Below, piece after piece: positions 21,801 through 28,644 of a stretch of 64,000 nt of DNA (its first letter is position 1; every line of letters begins with the position of its first letter). The stretch covers positions 1 to 64,000 of the forward strand of contig NZ_JAQMYP010000044.1 in the NCBI RefSeq assembly GCF_028369295.1, read 5' to 3'. The DNA is from Streptomyces sp. HD (lineage in GTDB: Bacteria > Actinomycetota > Actinomycetes > Streptomycetales > Streptomycetaceae). Made by a program: the position numbers and the translations under genes. The notes under the pieces were generated by a model. The model saw only the letters and a program-made list of their open reading frames with translations, did no database searches and was not told the DNA's origin.

Positions 21801-23100
21801 GGGACAGCGATTCCTGGCCGTCGAGCCGGAGGGTTCGGACCTCACCGGTCGCTATGCGCAGGTGCGCAACGGTACCCAGGTGAGCCCGTACGAGGTGGTC
21901 GACGTGGAGACCGGCAGGCGGTATCGCGTGCCCGGCTTCGCCTGGCGCGCCACCGGCGAGGAACAGCCCGTCGGTGTCCTCCCGGGTGAGAAGGCCGGGG
22001 CCGCCCCGCGCATCCTGGTGGCCTCCGGCTCGGATCTGATGGTGCTGAGGACGCGGGAGGAGCGCAGCATGCCGCTGCCGGACCCCGAGCCCGGTTTCGA
22101 GAGCGGGGAAGGCCCCTCGTACACGAGAAGCCGGGGAGGCGAGTACCGCGCGCACATTCACAACGACGGCAGCAACGACACGACGACGGTGACACTGGTC
22201 GTGGCCCGTCGGGGTGAGGAGAGCCGGGCGGAACCGGTGACGCTCAAGGAATTCAACGGGGAGGCCCAGGGGTTCTTCACCACGGACGGCGACCACTTGG
22301 TCGTCTGGGGCGATGACAAGGTCGCCGTCGTGGATCCGGACAGCCCGCAGGACATGCGGGTGTGGCCCTCTCCGGGCACCGTCACGGTCGTTCCCCTCCA
22401 GGACAGCGAGGTGGCCGTCCTGGAGGACCGTGGCCTGGTCCGGTACGACGTCGCGTCGGGCGAGGAGACGGTCCTGGACGAACATCCCTGCGGAGAGCTG
22501 GGACTACCGTGCCGTGGGCTCGCTGTCCGTCCCGGACGCCGTGAGGAGGTGGCGGTCGGGCACAGCAACGGCGAACTGGTCATCTGGAACACCGAGACCA
22601 GGCAGGCACGCAGGGAAACCGGCATCACCGTGGCGGACACAGGGGGTGGGCGGGGGTGGGTGGGGTGGGTGTATCTGCGAAGCCTGGAATTCGATCCGCG
22701 GGGCCGGACGGTGGCCACCCCACTGGACTCCAGAACCATCCAGCGATGGGACGTGGAGACCGGCGAGCGCGTGGGACCGGCCGTCGAGACGGACGGCAAG
22801 CTGTCAGTGGTGGCGCTGGCCGACGACGGAAGTCTCCTCCTGGCCGTCGACGGCGGCCTGTCCTTGTGGCGACCGGGGGACCGCGAGCCCTATGTCACGC
22901 TCCCTTTCAGCGCCGTCCCGGACGGCATCCACGTGACGGCCGGCCATGTCACCTTCCGCCACGGCAACTCCGAGCTGAGCATCCCCCTCGACCCCGAGGC
23001 CTGGCACAAGGCCCTGTGCCGTCACTGGACCCCCTATACCCGGGAGGAGAGCGCCATCCTCGATGGCGCCGGAGCGGTGAAGGACTCGCCGTGCCTGTAG
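18832..23100 (+). CDS. Trypsin-like / STAND NTPase / transmembrane / beta-propeller protein
   Basis: About 1,422 residues. (1) Trypsin-like domain, 1-205: H40 in 'TCAHVV', D90 in 'GDIALLRL' and S177 in 'GCSGAPV' form a complete triad. (2) nSTAND1-type P-loop NTPase from about 225: 'PYRGLDAFREEDAEQFFGRE' and Walker A 'GPSGSGKTS' (263-271). The Walker B position reads 'VLFLNQLEE', with Asn360 where an Asp is usual. (3) A transmembrane helix at about 670-692. (4) 'RLVEDAARLAPTDPGMAARLSVAAW', then a C-terminal propeller of degenerate WD-like repeats to the end. Proteins of this build are thought to be sensors or regulated proteases, and related STAND proteins act in anti-phage defence. The ligand is unknown. 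ATG 18832 was chosen because the protease domain starts at once, but no strong ribosome site is seen. Confidence 0.85.
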   Translation: MTARFPEALGPAVARLRGPDGRTVGTGFLLAPGTVATCAHVVADALRTDARDGTAPTLPVTVEFPLQRGSAVYEASVSAWCPVAPDGSGDIALLRLPEQPAPEPTEVPVPSATPGGPSPVPLAGVGDVWDHRFRILGFPATAEHGAWIGGRLRGAVGQGWISMEADGTAYRITPGCSGAPVWDEESGAVVGMTVATDRGPDSVTAYLIPAEALLALQPGRRGCPYRGLDAFREEDAEQFFGREEETERLLDAVDRHIVVPVVGPSGSGKTSLVRAGVLPRLRARGHTVSEIRPLPGTRASLTLARALIPVLEPGLGTAEQERGALALADLLDSEGGPSPADLGLRLLDHCGPSGHVLFLNQLEETVATEPATARALLGLVVSLVSAPADGRRLRVLATLRSASLDGLADPATARVLSDCAQVVAPLGRAGLLRAVEGPAGTVPGLTLEPGLAERVVDDAQDEPGHLPMVEFALTELWSRERGIRLTHAGYEALGGVAGALSGHAEKRVGRVIAAHGEAPVRRLFTQLARPDDTGGFTRKPVRLALLSPELRAAAEALATGTHLVRITHGPDDDPIVDLAHEELVRSWDRLGEWLDESRVFRAWQERLLQALAHWKETGGESGALLRGSMLATSVESLEDPDRRADISPAERDYVQLSRRHQQRGLRRWRLATAVMVVLALVAGCLAVSTWLGRMALEEQVRTAASRRLVEDAARLAPTDPGMAARLSVAAWHNAPGKDARQALLQAYLGGMSVISVHGGQGAEPISSIDVTPDGSTAVTTSASRDGVAHARVWTGLSDGRASSWSVPGLTGGEAPVRAEFSDDGGLLAIVTADGAVHCYDVRAHRHLWTGHQPVLGTGRMGHTAAIDFSDSGRLLLRLVADDLAEPGAAHSSHVQVWQSRTGKPRKTSQQGLPSGREANDAALVREGRDVVYLSRYEGHGKARVQNLATGRDQDTVPDAEWLSHRGAGVVRDRGHGWHQLRRLTGSGGVTGQRFLAVEPEGSDLTGRYAQVRNGTQVSPYEVVDVETGRRYRVPGFAWRATGEEQPVGVLPGEKAGAAPRILVASGSDLMVLRTREERSMPLPDPEPGFESGEGPSYTRSRGGEYRAHIHNDGSNDTTTVTLVVARRGEESRAEPVTLKEFNGEAQGFFTTDGDHLVVWGDDKVAVVDPDSPQDMRVWPSPGTVTVVPLQDSEVAVLEDRGLVRYDVASGEETVLDEHPCGELGLPCRGLAVRPGRREEVAVGHSNGELVIWNTETRQARRETGITVADTGGGRGWVGWVYLRSLEFDPRGRTVATPLDSRTIQRWDVETGERVGPAVETDGKLSVVALADDGSLLLAVDGGLSLWRPGDREPYVTLPFSAVPDGIHVTAGHVTFRHGNSELSIPLDPEAWHKALCRHWTPYTREESAILDGAGAVKDSPCL

Positions 23101-23114
23101 GGCCGGAAACGCCG

Positions 23115-23152
23115 ACCGGGTGGGCGAGGACCGTGGTCCCCTCCCACCCGGT
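23115..23152. terminator. Bidirectional terminator hairpin
   Basis: Arms ACCGGGTGGG (23115-23124) and CCCACCCGGT (23143-23152) pair perfectly, and most of the intervening bases (GAGGACC / GGTCC) extend the stem. It lies between the convergent STAND gene and the 73-residue membrane protein gene. Confidence 0.75.
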
Positions 23153-23168
23153 TCGTCGTGCCGTTGCG

Positions 23169-23390
23169 TCAGGCCACGATCAGATAGATCCCGTACGCCA
23201 CGGCCGCCGCGCACGCCGCGAAGCACGCGTACGCGCCGGTGACCGCGAGGGCGGCCGAGCCGCCCTGGGCCGAGGCCTTCTCCTGGCGGGACAGGCCCGC
23301 GATGCCGAGGGTGAACAGGCCCACCAGGGCCACCGTGACCACGAGGCTGACGCCGAAGACGGAGCCGAGGGCCGCCCAGTCGATCTTCAT
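23169..23390 (-). CDS. Small two-helix membrane protein downstream of the phosphate transporter
   Basis: A 73-residue protein with two hydrophobic helices (about residues 8-33 and 47-72) joined by a short polar loop with 'SRQEKASAQGG'. It begins 43 bp after the phosphate transporter gene on the same strand and is probably co-transcribed. I do not recognise a named domain. Its position suggests an accessory subunit of the Pit transporter, but that is inference. GGAAG precedes the ATG. Confidence 0.75.
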   Translation of the reverse strand: MKIDWAALGSVFGVSLVVTVALVGLFTLGIAGLSRQEKASAQGGSAALAVTGAYACFAACAAAVAYGIYLIVA

Positions 23391-23433
23391 GTTGCTGCTT
23401 CCTTGAGTACCGGGGGAGAGGAACCGGGCGGGG

Positions 23434-24666
23434 TCAGACCGCGGCCTGGGAAGGCGTCTGCTCGGCGGCCGGAGCCGGGATCGTGGCCGACAGCTCCTCG
23501 CTCGTCGTGCCCGCCGGCGGCGGGGTCACGGCGGCGATGGCGGTGGTGACCACGCCGGGCGCCTCGTCGCTCTCGTTGACGTTCGTGTGGTCGACGACCT
23601 CGCGGCGGGAGATCTTCCAGATGGCCGCGCTGGAGGCGATCAGGAAGACGGCGACCACGGCCGTGCCCCACGTGCCGAAGCCCGTCACGTACTCGGCGAG
23701 TGCGCCGACCAGGGCGGCGGCCGGGAGGGTCAGGCCCCAGGCGACGAACATCCGAGTGGCCGTCGACCAGCGGACGACGCCGCCCTTGCGGCCGAGACCG
23801 GCGCCCATCACCGAACCGGAGACGGAGTGCGTGGTGGAGAGGGAGAAGCCGAGGTGGGACGAGGCCAGGATGACCGTCGCGGCGCTGGTCTGGGCGGCGA
23901 AGCCCTGCTGCGGCTGAAGGTCGGTCAGGCCCTTGCCCATGGTGCGGATGATGCGCCAGCCGCCGAGGTAGGTGCCGAGCGCGATGGCCAGACCCGCGGA
24001 GAGGATGACCCACATGGGCGGGTCGGAGTCGGGAGCGACGGCGCCGCCGGCGACCAGGGCGAGCGTGATGATGCCCATCGTCTTCTGCGCGTCGTTGGTG
24101 CCGTGGGCGAGGGAGACAAGGCCGGCGGAGGCTATCTGGCCGGCCCGGTAGCCCTTGGCGGCGGACTTGCCGTCGGCCTTCTTGCCGAGGGTGTACGTCA
24201 GGCGCGTGGCGAGCAGCGCGGCGATGCCCGCGACCAGCGGGGCGGCGATCGCCGGGATCAGCACCTTGGTGATGAGCGCGTCGCCGTGGACCGCGCCGAT
24301 ACCGGCCGAGGCGACGGTGGCGCCGATCAGGCCGCCCATCAGGGCGTGCGAGGAACTGGAGGGGAGACCCACCAGCCAGGTCAGCAGATTCCAGAGGATC
24401 GCGCCGACCAGCGCGGCGAAGATGACCTCGGGACGGATGCCGGTCTCGTCGACGAGACCCTTGGAGATCGTGTTGGCGACCTCCACGGAGAGAAAGGCGC
24501 CTACAAGGTTCAGCACGGCGGACATGGCCACCGCGACCTTGGGCTTGAGCGCACCGGTCGAGATGGTGGTGGCCATCGCGTTGGCGGTGTCGTGGAAACC
24601 GTTCGTGAAATCGAACGCGAGTGCGGTTACCACCACAATCGCGAGGATCAGCGAGAAGTTTTCCAT
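23434..24666 (-). CDS. pitH2: Low-affinity inorganic phosphate transporter, Pit family
   Basis: A 410-residue membrane protein with the duplicated PHO4/Pit signature: 'GFHDTANAMATTISTGAL' near the N-terminus and 'LAHGTNDAQKTMGIITLAL' in the middle. About ten membrane segments are visible, with a Pro/Ala/Thr-rich cytoplasmic tail. It takes up phosphate (likely as a metal-phosphate complex) by cation symport. The symbol is by analogy with S. coelicolor PitH2, which I recall as the PHO-box-controlled paralogue. A PHO box is present upstream. The usual PhoU-like DUF47 partner is absent and a small membrane protein follows instead. Confidence 0.92.
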   Translation of the reverse strand: MENFSLILAIVVVTALAFDFTNGFHDTANAMATTISTGALKPKVAVAMSAVLNLVGAFLSVEVANTISKGLVDETGIRPEVIFAALVGAILWNLLTWLVGLPSSSSHALMGGLIGATVASAGIGAVHGDALITKVLIPAIAAPLVAGIAALLATRLTYTLGKKADGKSAAKGYRAGQIASAGLVSLAHGTNDAQKTMGIITLALVAGGAVAPDSDPPMWVILSAGLAIALGTYLGGWRIIRTMGKGLTDLQPQQGFAAQTSAATVILASSHLGFSLSTTHSVSGSVMGAGLGRKGGVVRWSTATRMFVAWGLTLPAAALVGALAEYVTGFGTWGTAVVAVFLIASSAAIWKISRREVVDHTNVNESDEAPGVVTTAIAAVTPPPAGTTSEELSATIPAPAAEQTPSQAAV

Positions 24667-24713
24667 TTACCCAGGCAATCGTTCGAGGTCATTGGCCGGA
24701 CGAACGTAAGTAA

Positions 24714-24735
24714 CCTGAATGAACGGAAGGTGAAC
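24714..24735 (-). promoter_or_regulatory. PHO box (PhoP binding site) upstream of the phosphate transporter
   Basis: On the minus strand two adjoining 11-nt units, GTTCACCTTCC and GTTCATTCAGG, fit the Streptomyces PHO-box direct repeat (GTTCACC-type). A weaker third unit follows (TTACTTACGTT). The box ends 47 bp before the transporter ATG, where PhoP could control transcription according to phosphate supply. Confidence 0.8.
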
Positions 24736-24831
24736 TGGGGCAGGCCGCACGGTGTCCGGGAGGGAGGGTTTCCCCTATGAATCGGGGGCTCCCGCTCCGG
24801 TGATCGCCGCGCGACCCGGACGCCGCAAGGC

Positions 24832-25578
24832 TCAGTAGCCTCGGGCGAACTTCCTCAGCTGGGCCATGGAGCCGTTGAAGAGATTCTGATCACCCGGCAG
24901 GCTGCCGCCGTTGTCGTACTGCCAGAAGGTCCAGAACTGCCATCCGGCCGGCAGGGAGCCCGCGGTCGAGGCGTTGTAGCGGGCTGTCCACAGCGCGTGG
25001 TTCGAGGCGAAGGCACGGCTGGCGCCGGTGCAGGTGTTCCACCAGTGCGTGTTCGTGTAGATCACCGGGCGGCGGCCGGTGAGCCGCTTCACCTCGTTGC
25101 TGAAGGACTGGATCCAGTTGACCATCCTGGCCTTGCTCAGTCCGTAGCACTTGTGCTTGCTGTACGGGTTGTACTCGATGTCCAGCGCAGGCGGCAGGGT
25201 CCAGCCGTCCGACGTCCAGCCGCCGCCGTTGCGTACGAAGTGCCGGGCCTGTGTCGTACCGGACGACTTGTCCGGCAGTGCGAAGTGGTACGCGCCGCGC
25301 ACCAGGCCCGCGTTGCGGGAGCCGTTGTACTGCTGCTTGAAGTGCGGGTTGCGGTAGGTGTGGGACTCGGTCGCCTTGACGTAGACGAACCTGGCGCCTT
25401 TCGCCTTCGAGCTCTGCCAGTTGACGTCCTTCTGATGGGAAGAGACGTCGTGCCCTTTGGGTTTGCCGGCCGCGGCAGCCGGTATCTCGGCGAGTGCGGT
25501 TCCCCCCAGGGCGAGTGCCGCCACGGATGCCGCTATGAGGCGGGAGCGGTGACGGGACGGTTTGTGATCACGGGCCAT
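24832..25578 (-). CDS. Secreted GH25 lysozyme
   Basis: A 248-residue protein. Residues 1-37 are a signal peptide (basic 'RDHKPSRHRSR', hydrophobic core, AAAA cleavage region). The rest is a GH25 N-acetylmuramidase domain: 'GHDVSSHQKDVNW' with the first catalytic acid, 'FVYVKATESHTYRNPHF', 'LPPALDIEYNP' with the D-x-E pair, 'RPVIYTNTHWWNTCTG' and 'WQFWTFWQYDNGG'. It hydrolyses peptidoglycan outside the cell. Start at ATG 25578 follows a GGGGGGA run. The frame is open far upstream, but nothing there is conserved. Monocistronic. Confidence 0.92.
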   Translation of the reverse strand: MARDHKPSRHRSRLIAASVAALALGGTALAEIPAAAAGKPKGHDVSSHQKDVNWQSSKAKGARFVYVKATESHTYRNPHFKQQYNGSRNAGLVRGAYHFALPDKSSGTTQARHFVRNGGGWTSDGWTLPPALDIEYNPYSKHKCYGLSKARMVNWIQSFSNEVKRLTGRRPVIYTNTHWWNTCTGASRAFASNHALWTARYNASTAGSLPAGWQFWTFWQYDNGGSLPGDQNLFNGSMAQLRKFARGY

Positions 25579-25794
25579 ATTTCCCCCCGGAATGGCGTCG
25601 TGCACGACAAATCTCCCAGAGATTACTGGAAGATCGTTGAATGCCGATCGATCTCCGGCCAAGAGTGAAGAGAGGGTGATGTATCCGGATATGCGACCTT
25701 CCGGACGTCGTGCTTCCGTCCTAAAGTGCCTCGGCCGGTCGGGGACTTGAGGGCGTGGTGGGGGTGTGGTGGGTGTGACTGGCAGGATCGCCCC

Positions 25795-26544
25795 ATGGCT
25801 GACGAGCGGCGGGACGAGCGGGACGTTCGGGATGTACGGGATGCGCGGGAGGGGGCACGGGAAGCGGGGGATCTCGGGGAGCCGCGGGGCAGGGGCGTGC
25901 GGCCCGAGGAGGCGGATGCGTGGGAGACGCTCGTGGCGACTGCTCGGCGCACCGTGTCCGACGGGCTGGTCGTCGGGACGTCCGGGAACGTTTCCGTGCG
26001 GGTCGGCGACACCGTGCTGGTCACGCCGTCGGGAGTGCCGTACGACCGGCTGACGCCGGAGGACGTGACGGGGGTCGACCTCGACGGCAGTCAGGTGCTG
26101 GGGTCGCTGGTGCCGACCAGTGAGCTGCCGATGCATCTCGCGGTCTACCGCGCCACGGATGCCGGTGCCGTCGTCCATACTCACGCGGTCCACGCGACGG
26201 CCGTCTCGACCCTGGTTCCCGAGCTTCCGCTGATCCACTACATGGCCGGCGCCCTCGGTGGGCCCGTCCGGGTTGCCCCGTATGCGACGTACGGCACGCG
26301 GGAGTTGGCCGAGAACATGCTCCAGGCACTCACCGACCGCACCGCCTGCCTCCTCCAGAACCACGGCACGATCACCTACGGCACAACCCTGGACCAGGCC
26401 TACGACCGCACAGCCCAACTGGAGTGGATGTGCCACCTGTGGCTCACGGCATCCTCCGTGCCGGGACTCGCACCGACGCTGCTGTCGGAGGGACAGGTGG
26501 GGGAGGCGGCGGAGCGGTTGCGGGGGTATGGGCAGCGGGGGTGA
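25795..26544 (+). CDS. Class II aldolase/adducin family protein
   Basis: A 249-residue protein. The catalytic domain (about 45-240) has 'GNVSVRVGDTVLVTPSG', 'TSELPMHLAVYRA' with the likely catalytic glutamate, zinc ligands in 'VVHTHAVHATA' and 'LLQNHGTITYG'. It is related to L-fuculose-phosphate aldolase and would cleave or epimerise a phosphorylated sugar. The substrate is unknown. The first 40 residues are very charged, with repeated Asp-Arg/Asp-Glu pairs, and look unstructured. ATG 25795 has a weak CAGGA upstream. It stands alone. Confidence 0.88.
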   Translation: MADERRDERDVRDVRDAREGAREAGDLGEPRGRGVRPEEADAWETLVATARRTVSDGLVVGTSGNVSVRVGDTVLVTPSGVPYDRLTPEDVTGVDLDGSQVLGSLVPTSELPMHLAVYRATDAGAVVHTHAVHATAVSTLVPELPLIHYMAGALGGPVRVAPYATYGTRELAENMLQALTDRTACLLQNHGTITYGTTLDQAYDRTAQLEWMCHLWLTASSVPGLAPTLLSEGQVGEAAERLRGYGQRG

Positions 26545-26700
26545 CGGTCGCCTGCGGCAGCGGGGGTGACGGTTGCCTCCGGCGGGGTGACGGTTGCCTC
26601 CGGCGGTGGGGGGTGACGGTTGCTTCCGACGGGGTGGCGGTTGCCTCCGGCGATGGGGATGGGGGATGCCTCCGGGGGTCGGGCCGGGGGATGTCCGCGG
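26545..26700. repeat. G-rich imperfect tandem repeats after the aldolase gene
   Basis: Five to six imperfect copies of a unit of about 21-27 bp built on GGTGACGGTTGCCTCCGGC run from about 26528 to 26690. They begin in the last codons of the aldolase gene. No ORF is supported here. Confidence 0.65.
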
Positions 26701-26790
26701 AGGCCTGACGCTGTGCGGTGGGGGTGCTTGTGGGGCCTGCGGTTCCATGGGCTGTACGGCGGCACCCTCTCGGCGCCGGCCCACATCACT

Positions 26791-26940
26791 CAGCCCGTCC
26801 GGCGTTTGAGGACAAGGCCCTTTCGGGGCCGGAGCGGGGCCTGGGGCGGCAGCCCCAGCGGGGTCCAGGGGCGGAGCCCCTGACGGGGCCGAAGGGGCGG
26901 CGCCCCTGGGGATGGGACGGGTAGGGGCGGCGGGGGCGAG
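26791..26940. repeat. Dispersed intergenic repeat, second copy
   Basis: It begins CAGCCCGTCCGGCGTTTGAG, followed by nested hairpins (GGCCCTTTCGGGGCC, CTGGGGCGGCAGCCCCAG, GGGGCGGAGCCCC, GGGGCGGCGCCCC) and ends GGGGCGGCGGGGGCGAG. The copy inside cobB (8668-8766) has the same beginning and end but fewer internal hairpins. This element is frequent between genes in Streptomyces, as I recall. Confidence 0.82.
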
Positions 26941-27002
26941 AAACCCGCGGACGGGAAGCCGTCAGCGGCGGGCGCCCCACGAACCGACCCCCACCGCACC
27001 CC

Positions 27003-27230
27003 ACACTGCTCCGCACCCCCTACACCGCTTCGCACCTCACACTGCTCCGCACCTCACACTGCTCCGCACCTCACACTGCTCCGCACCTCACACTGCTCCG
27101 CACCTCACACTGCTCCGCACCTCACACTGCTCCGCACCCCCTACACCGCTTCGCACCTCACACCGCTTCGCACCCCACACTGCTCCGCACCCCACACCGC
27201 TGCGCTCCCTACACCGCCTCGCACCCCCCG
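27003..27230. repeat. 17-bp minisatellite
   Basis: About 13 head-to-tail copies of ACACTGCTCCGCACCTC. Five consecutive units (from 27039, 27056, 27073, 27090 and 27107) are identical; outer units vary (ACACCGCTTCGCACCTC) and two are 19 bp long. With the flanking repeats it fills the 750-bp gap between the aldolase and hydrolase genes. Reading frames through it give only Leu/His/Ser-rich repeats with no start signal. Confidence 0.92.
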
Positions 27231-27294
27231 CCGCTCCTCACCCCAAGCCGTCCTCCCACTGGCCGGTCCCCCTCTCCGCCCGGACACTGGAGTC

Positions 27295-28422
27295 GTGCGC
27301 ACTGTCAAAGCGACGGCCGCCGCCGTCACCGTGGCTCTCGCCGCCGGCGCCGCAAGCGTCGCCGCCGGGCGGTTCGCCAGCGGGGCCGCGTTGTCGGCGC
27401 CGCCCGGGAAACCCCTGCCCACCGAACCCCGGCTCACCGTGCACGCCACGGCCGCCGGCCAGATCGCGCTGACCCGCGACCTCGCGTCCCTGCGCCCCGG
27501 CACCTACGGCCTCTCCGGCGACGGCTCGCACGCGGTCATCGGCCCCGTCCTCACCACGGCGAACCACTCCGCCGACACCGTCGTACGCCGCCTGGAGCGC
27601 GTCACCCACGGCACACTCCAACCCGGCGACAGCGTCTGGCTCACCCCGAACGTGTACGTCGGCAACCCGAGCGCCGCCCTCGGACTCGACCACGCCGACA
27701 TCGACATCCCCGGCGAACTCGGCGCCCTGCCCGCCTGGTTCGTGCCGGCCACGCGGGACACCTGGGTCATCGCGGTGCACGGCCTCGGCACCACCCGCGA
27801 ACACGCCCTGAACGTCATGGAGTTCCTCAACCGACGCCACTTCCCGGTACTCGCCCTCTCCTACCGCGGCGACCTCGGCGCACCCCGCCCGCCGGACGGC
27901 CTGAACCACCTGGGCGAGACCGAGTGGCGCGACCTGGACGCGGCGATGCGCTACGCCGTGCGGTACGGAGCCGAGCAGCTCGTCCTGCTCGGCTGGTCCA
28001 CCGGCGCGACGATGGCGCTGCGGGCCGCCGCGCACTCCGGGCTGCGGGACCGCGTCTCCGGTCTCGTCCTGGACTCCCCGGTGCTCAGCTGGGAGGCCAC
28101 CCTGCGCGCCCTCGCCCGGGCCCGTCACACACCGAGCGCGCTGCTGCCGCTCGCGGTCCGCGCGGCCCAGGGCCGCACCGGCCTGGACACCGACCGCGTC
28201 ACCGAAACCGGCGCCACCGACATCCTCGGAGTGCCGACGCTCATCTTCCACGGCCCCGACGACAGGGTCGCCCCCTGGAGCCTGTCCCGCCGCCTGGCCG
28301 AGGCCCACCCCAACCTGGTGGCCCTCAACACGGTGAAGAACGCCCCCCACGGCGCCATGTGGAACGCCGACCCCGAGGCGTACGAAGAGGCCCTGCGCCG
28401 CTTCATGACCCCGCTCATGTGA
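27295..28422 (+). CDS. Alpha/beta hydrolase, membrane-anchored or secreted
   Basis: A 375-residue protein with an Ala-rich hydrophobic N-terminal segment (residues 5-28) that could be a signal or anchor. The hydrolase core has 'WVIAVHGLGTTREHALNVM', the nucleophile elbow 'LLGWSTGATMAL' (GxSxG), an aspartate in 'LIFHGPDDRVAPWSLS' and a histidine in 'KNAPHGAMW', so the triad is complete. The substrate is unknown; the family covers esterases and peptidases. GTG start directly after the minisatellite. Confidence 0.87.
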   Translation: MRTVKATAAAVTVALAAGAASVAAGRFASGAALSAPPGKPLPTEPRLTVHATAAGQIALTRDLASLRPGTYGLSGDGSHAVIGPVLTTANHSADTVVRRLERVTHGTLQPGDSVWLTPNVYVGNPSAALGLDHADIDIPGELGALPAWFVPATRDTWVIAVHGLGTTREHALNVMEFLNRRHFPVLALSYRGDLGAPRPPDGLNHLGETEWRDLDAAMRYAVRYGAEQLVLLGWSTGATMALRAAAHSGLRDRVSGLVLDSPVLSWEATLRALARARHTPSALLPLAVRAAQGRTGLDTDRVTETGATDILGVPTLIFHGPDDRVAPWSLSRRLAEAHPNLVALNTVKNAPHGAMWNADPEAYEEALRRFMTPLM

Positions 28423-28644
28423 CGCCCGTCGGCCTCCGGTATCCCTTGTGCCGTCGGCCCCGGCCCGTTCGCCCCCTGGGTTCCACGCCCCTCCCGCACC
28501 GGTGCCACAGGTTCCGTTTAAGCCCGTACCACTGGCCTGTTATGGGTGCCTCACCGCTCGCAGGACCCCGTGCGTTGGCCATCCCCGTCGCCCCTCGTGA
28601 CATTCCGTTTGGGTTTTCGGACCGTCAACCGGAAGACTGCACCC

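Noticed and set aside
25579..26784. N-terminal extension of the GH25 lysozyme by 400 residues
   Set aside because: It runs antisense to the class II aldolase gene. The signal peptide begins at 25578.
26912..27503. Reading frames through the 17-bp minisatellite (plus 26912-27472, minus 27141-27503)
   Set aside because: The plus frame translates the tandem repeat into periodic Thr/Ser/Leu/His peptides, and the minus frame is antisense to the hydrolase gene. Neither has a ribosome site.
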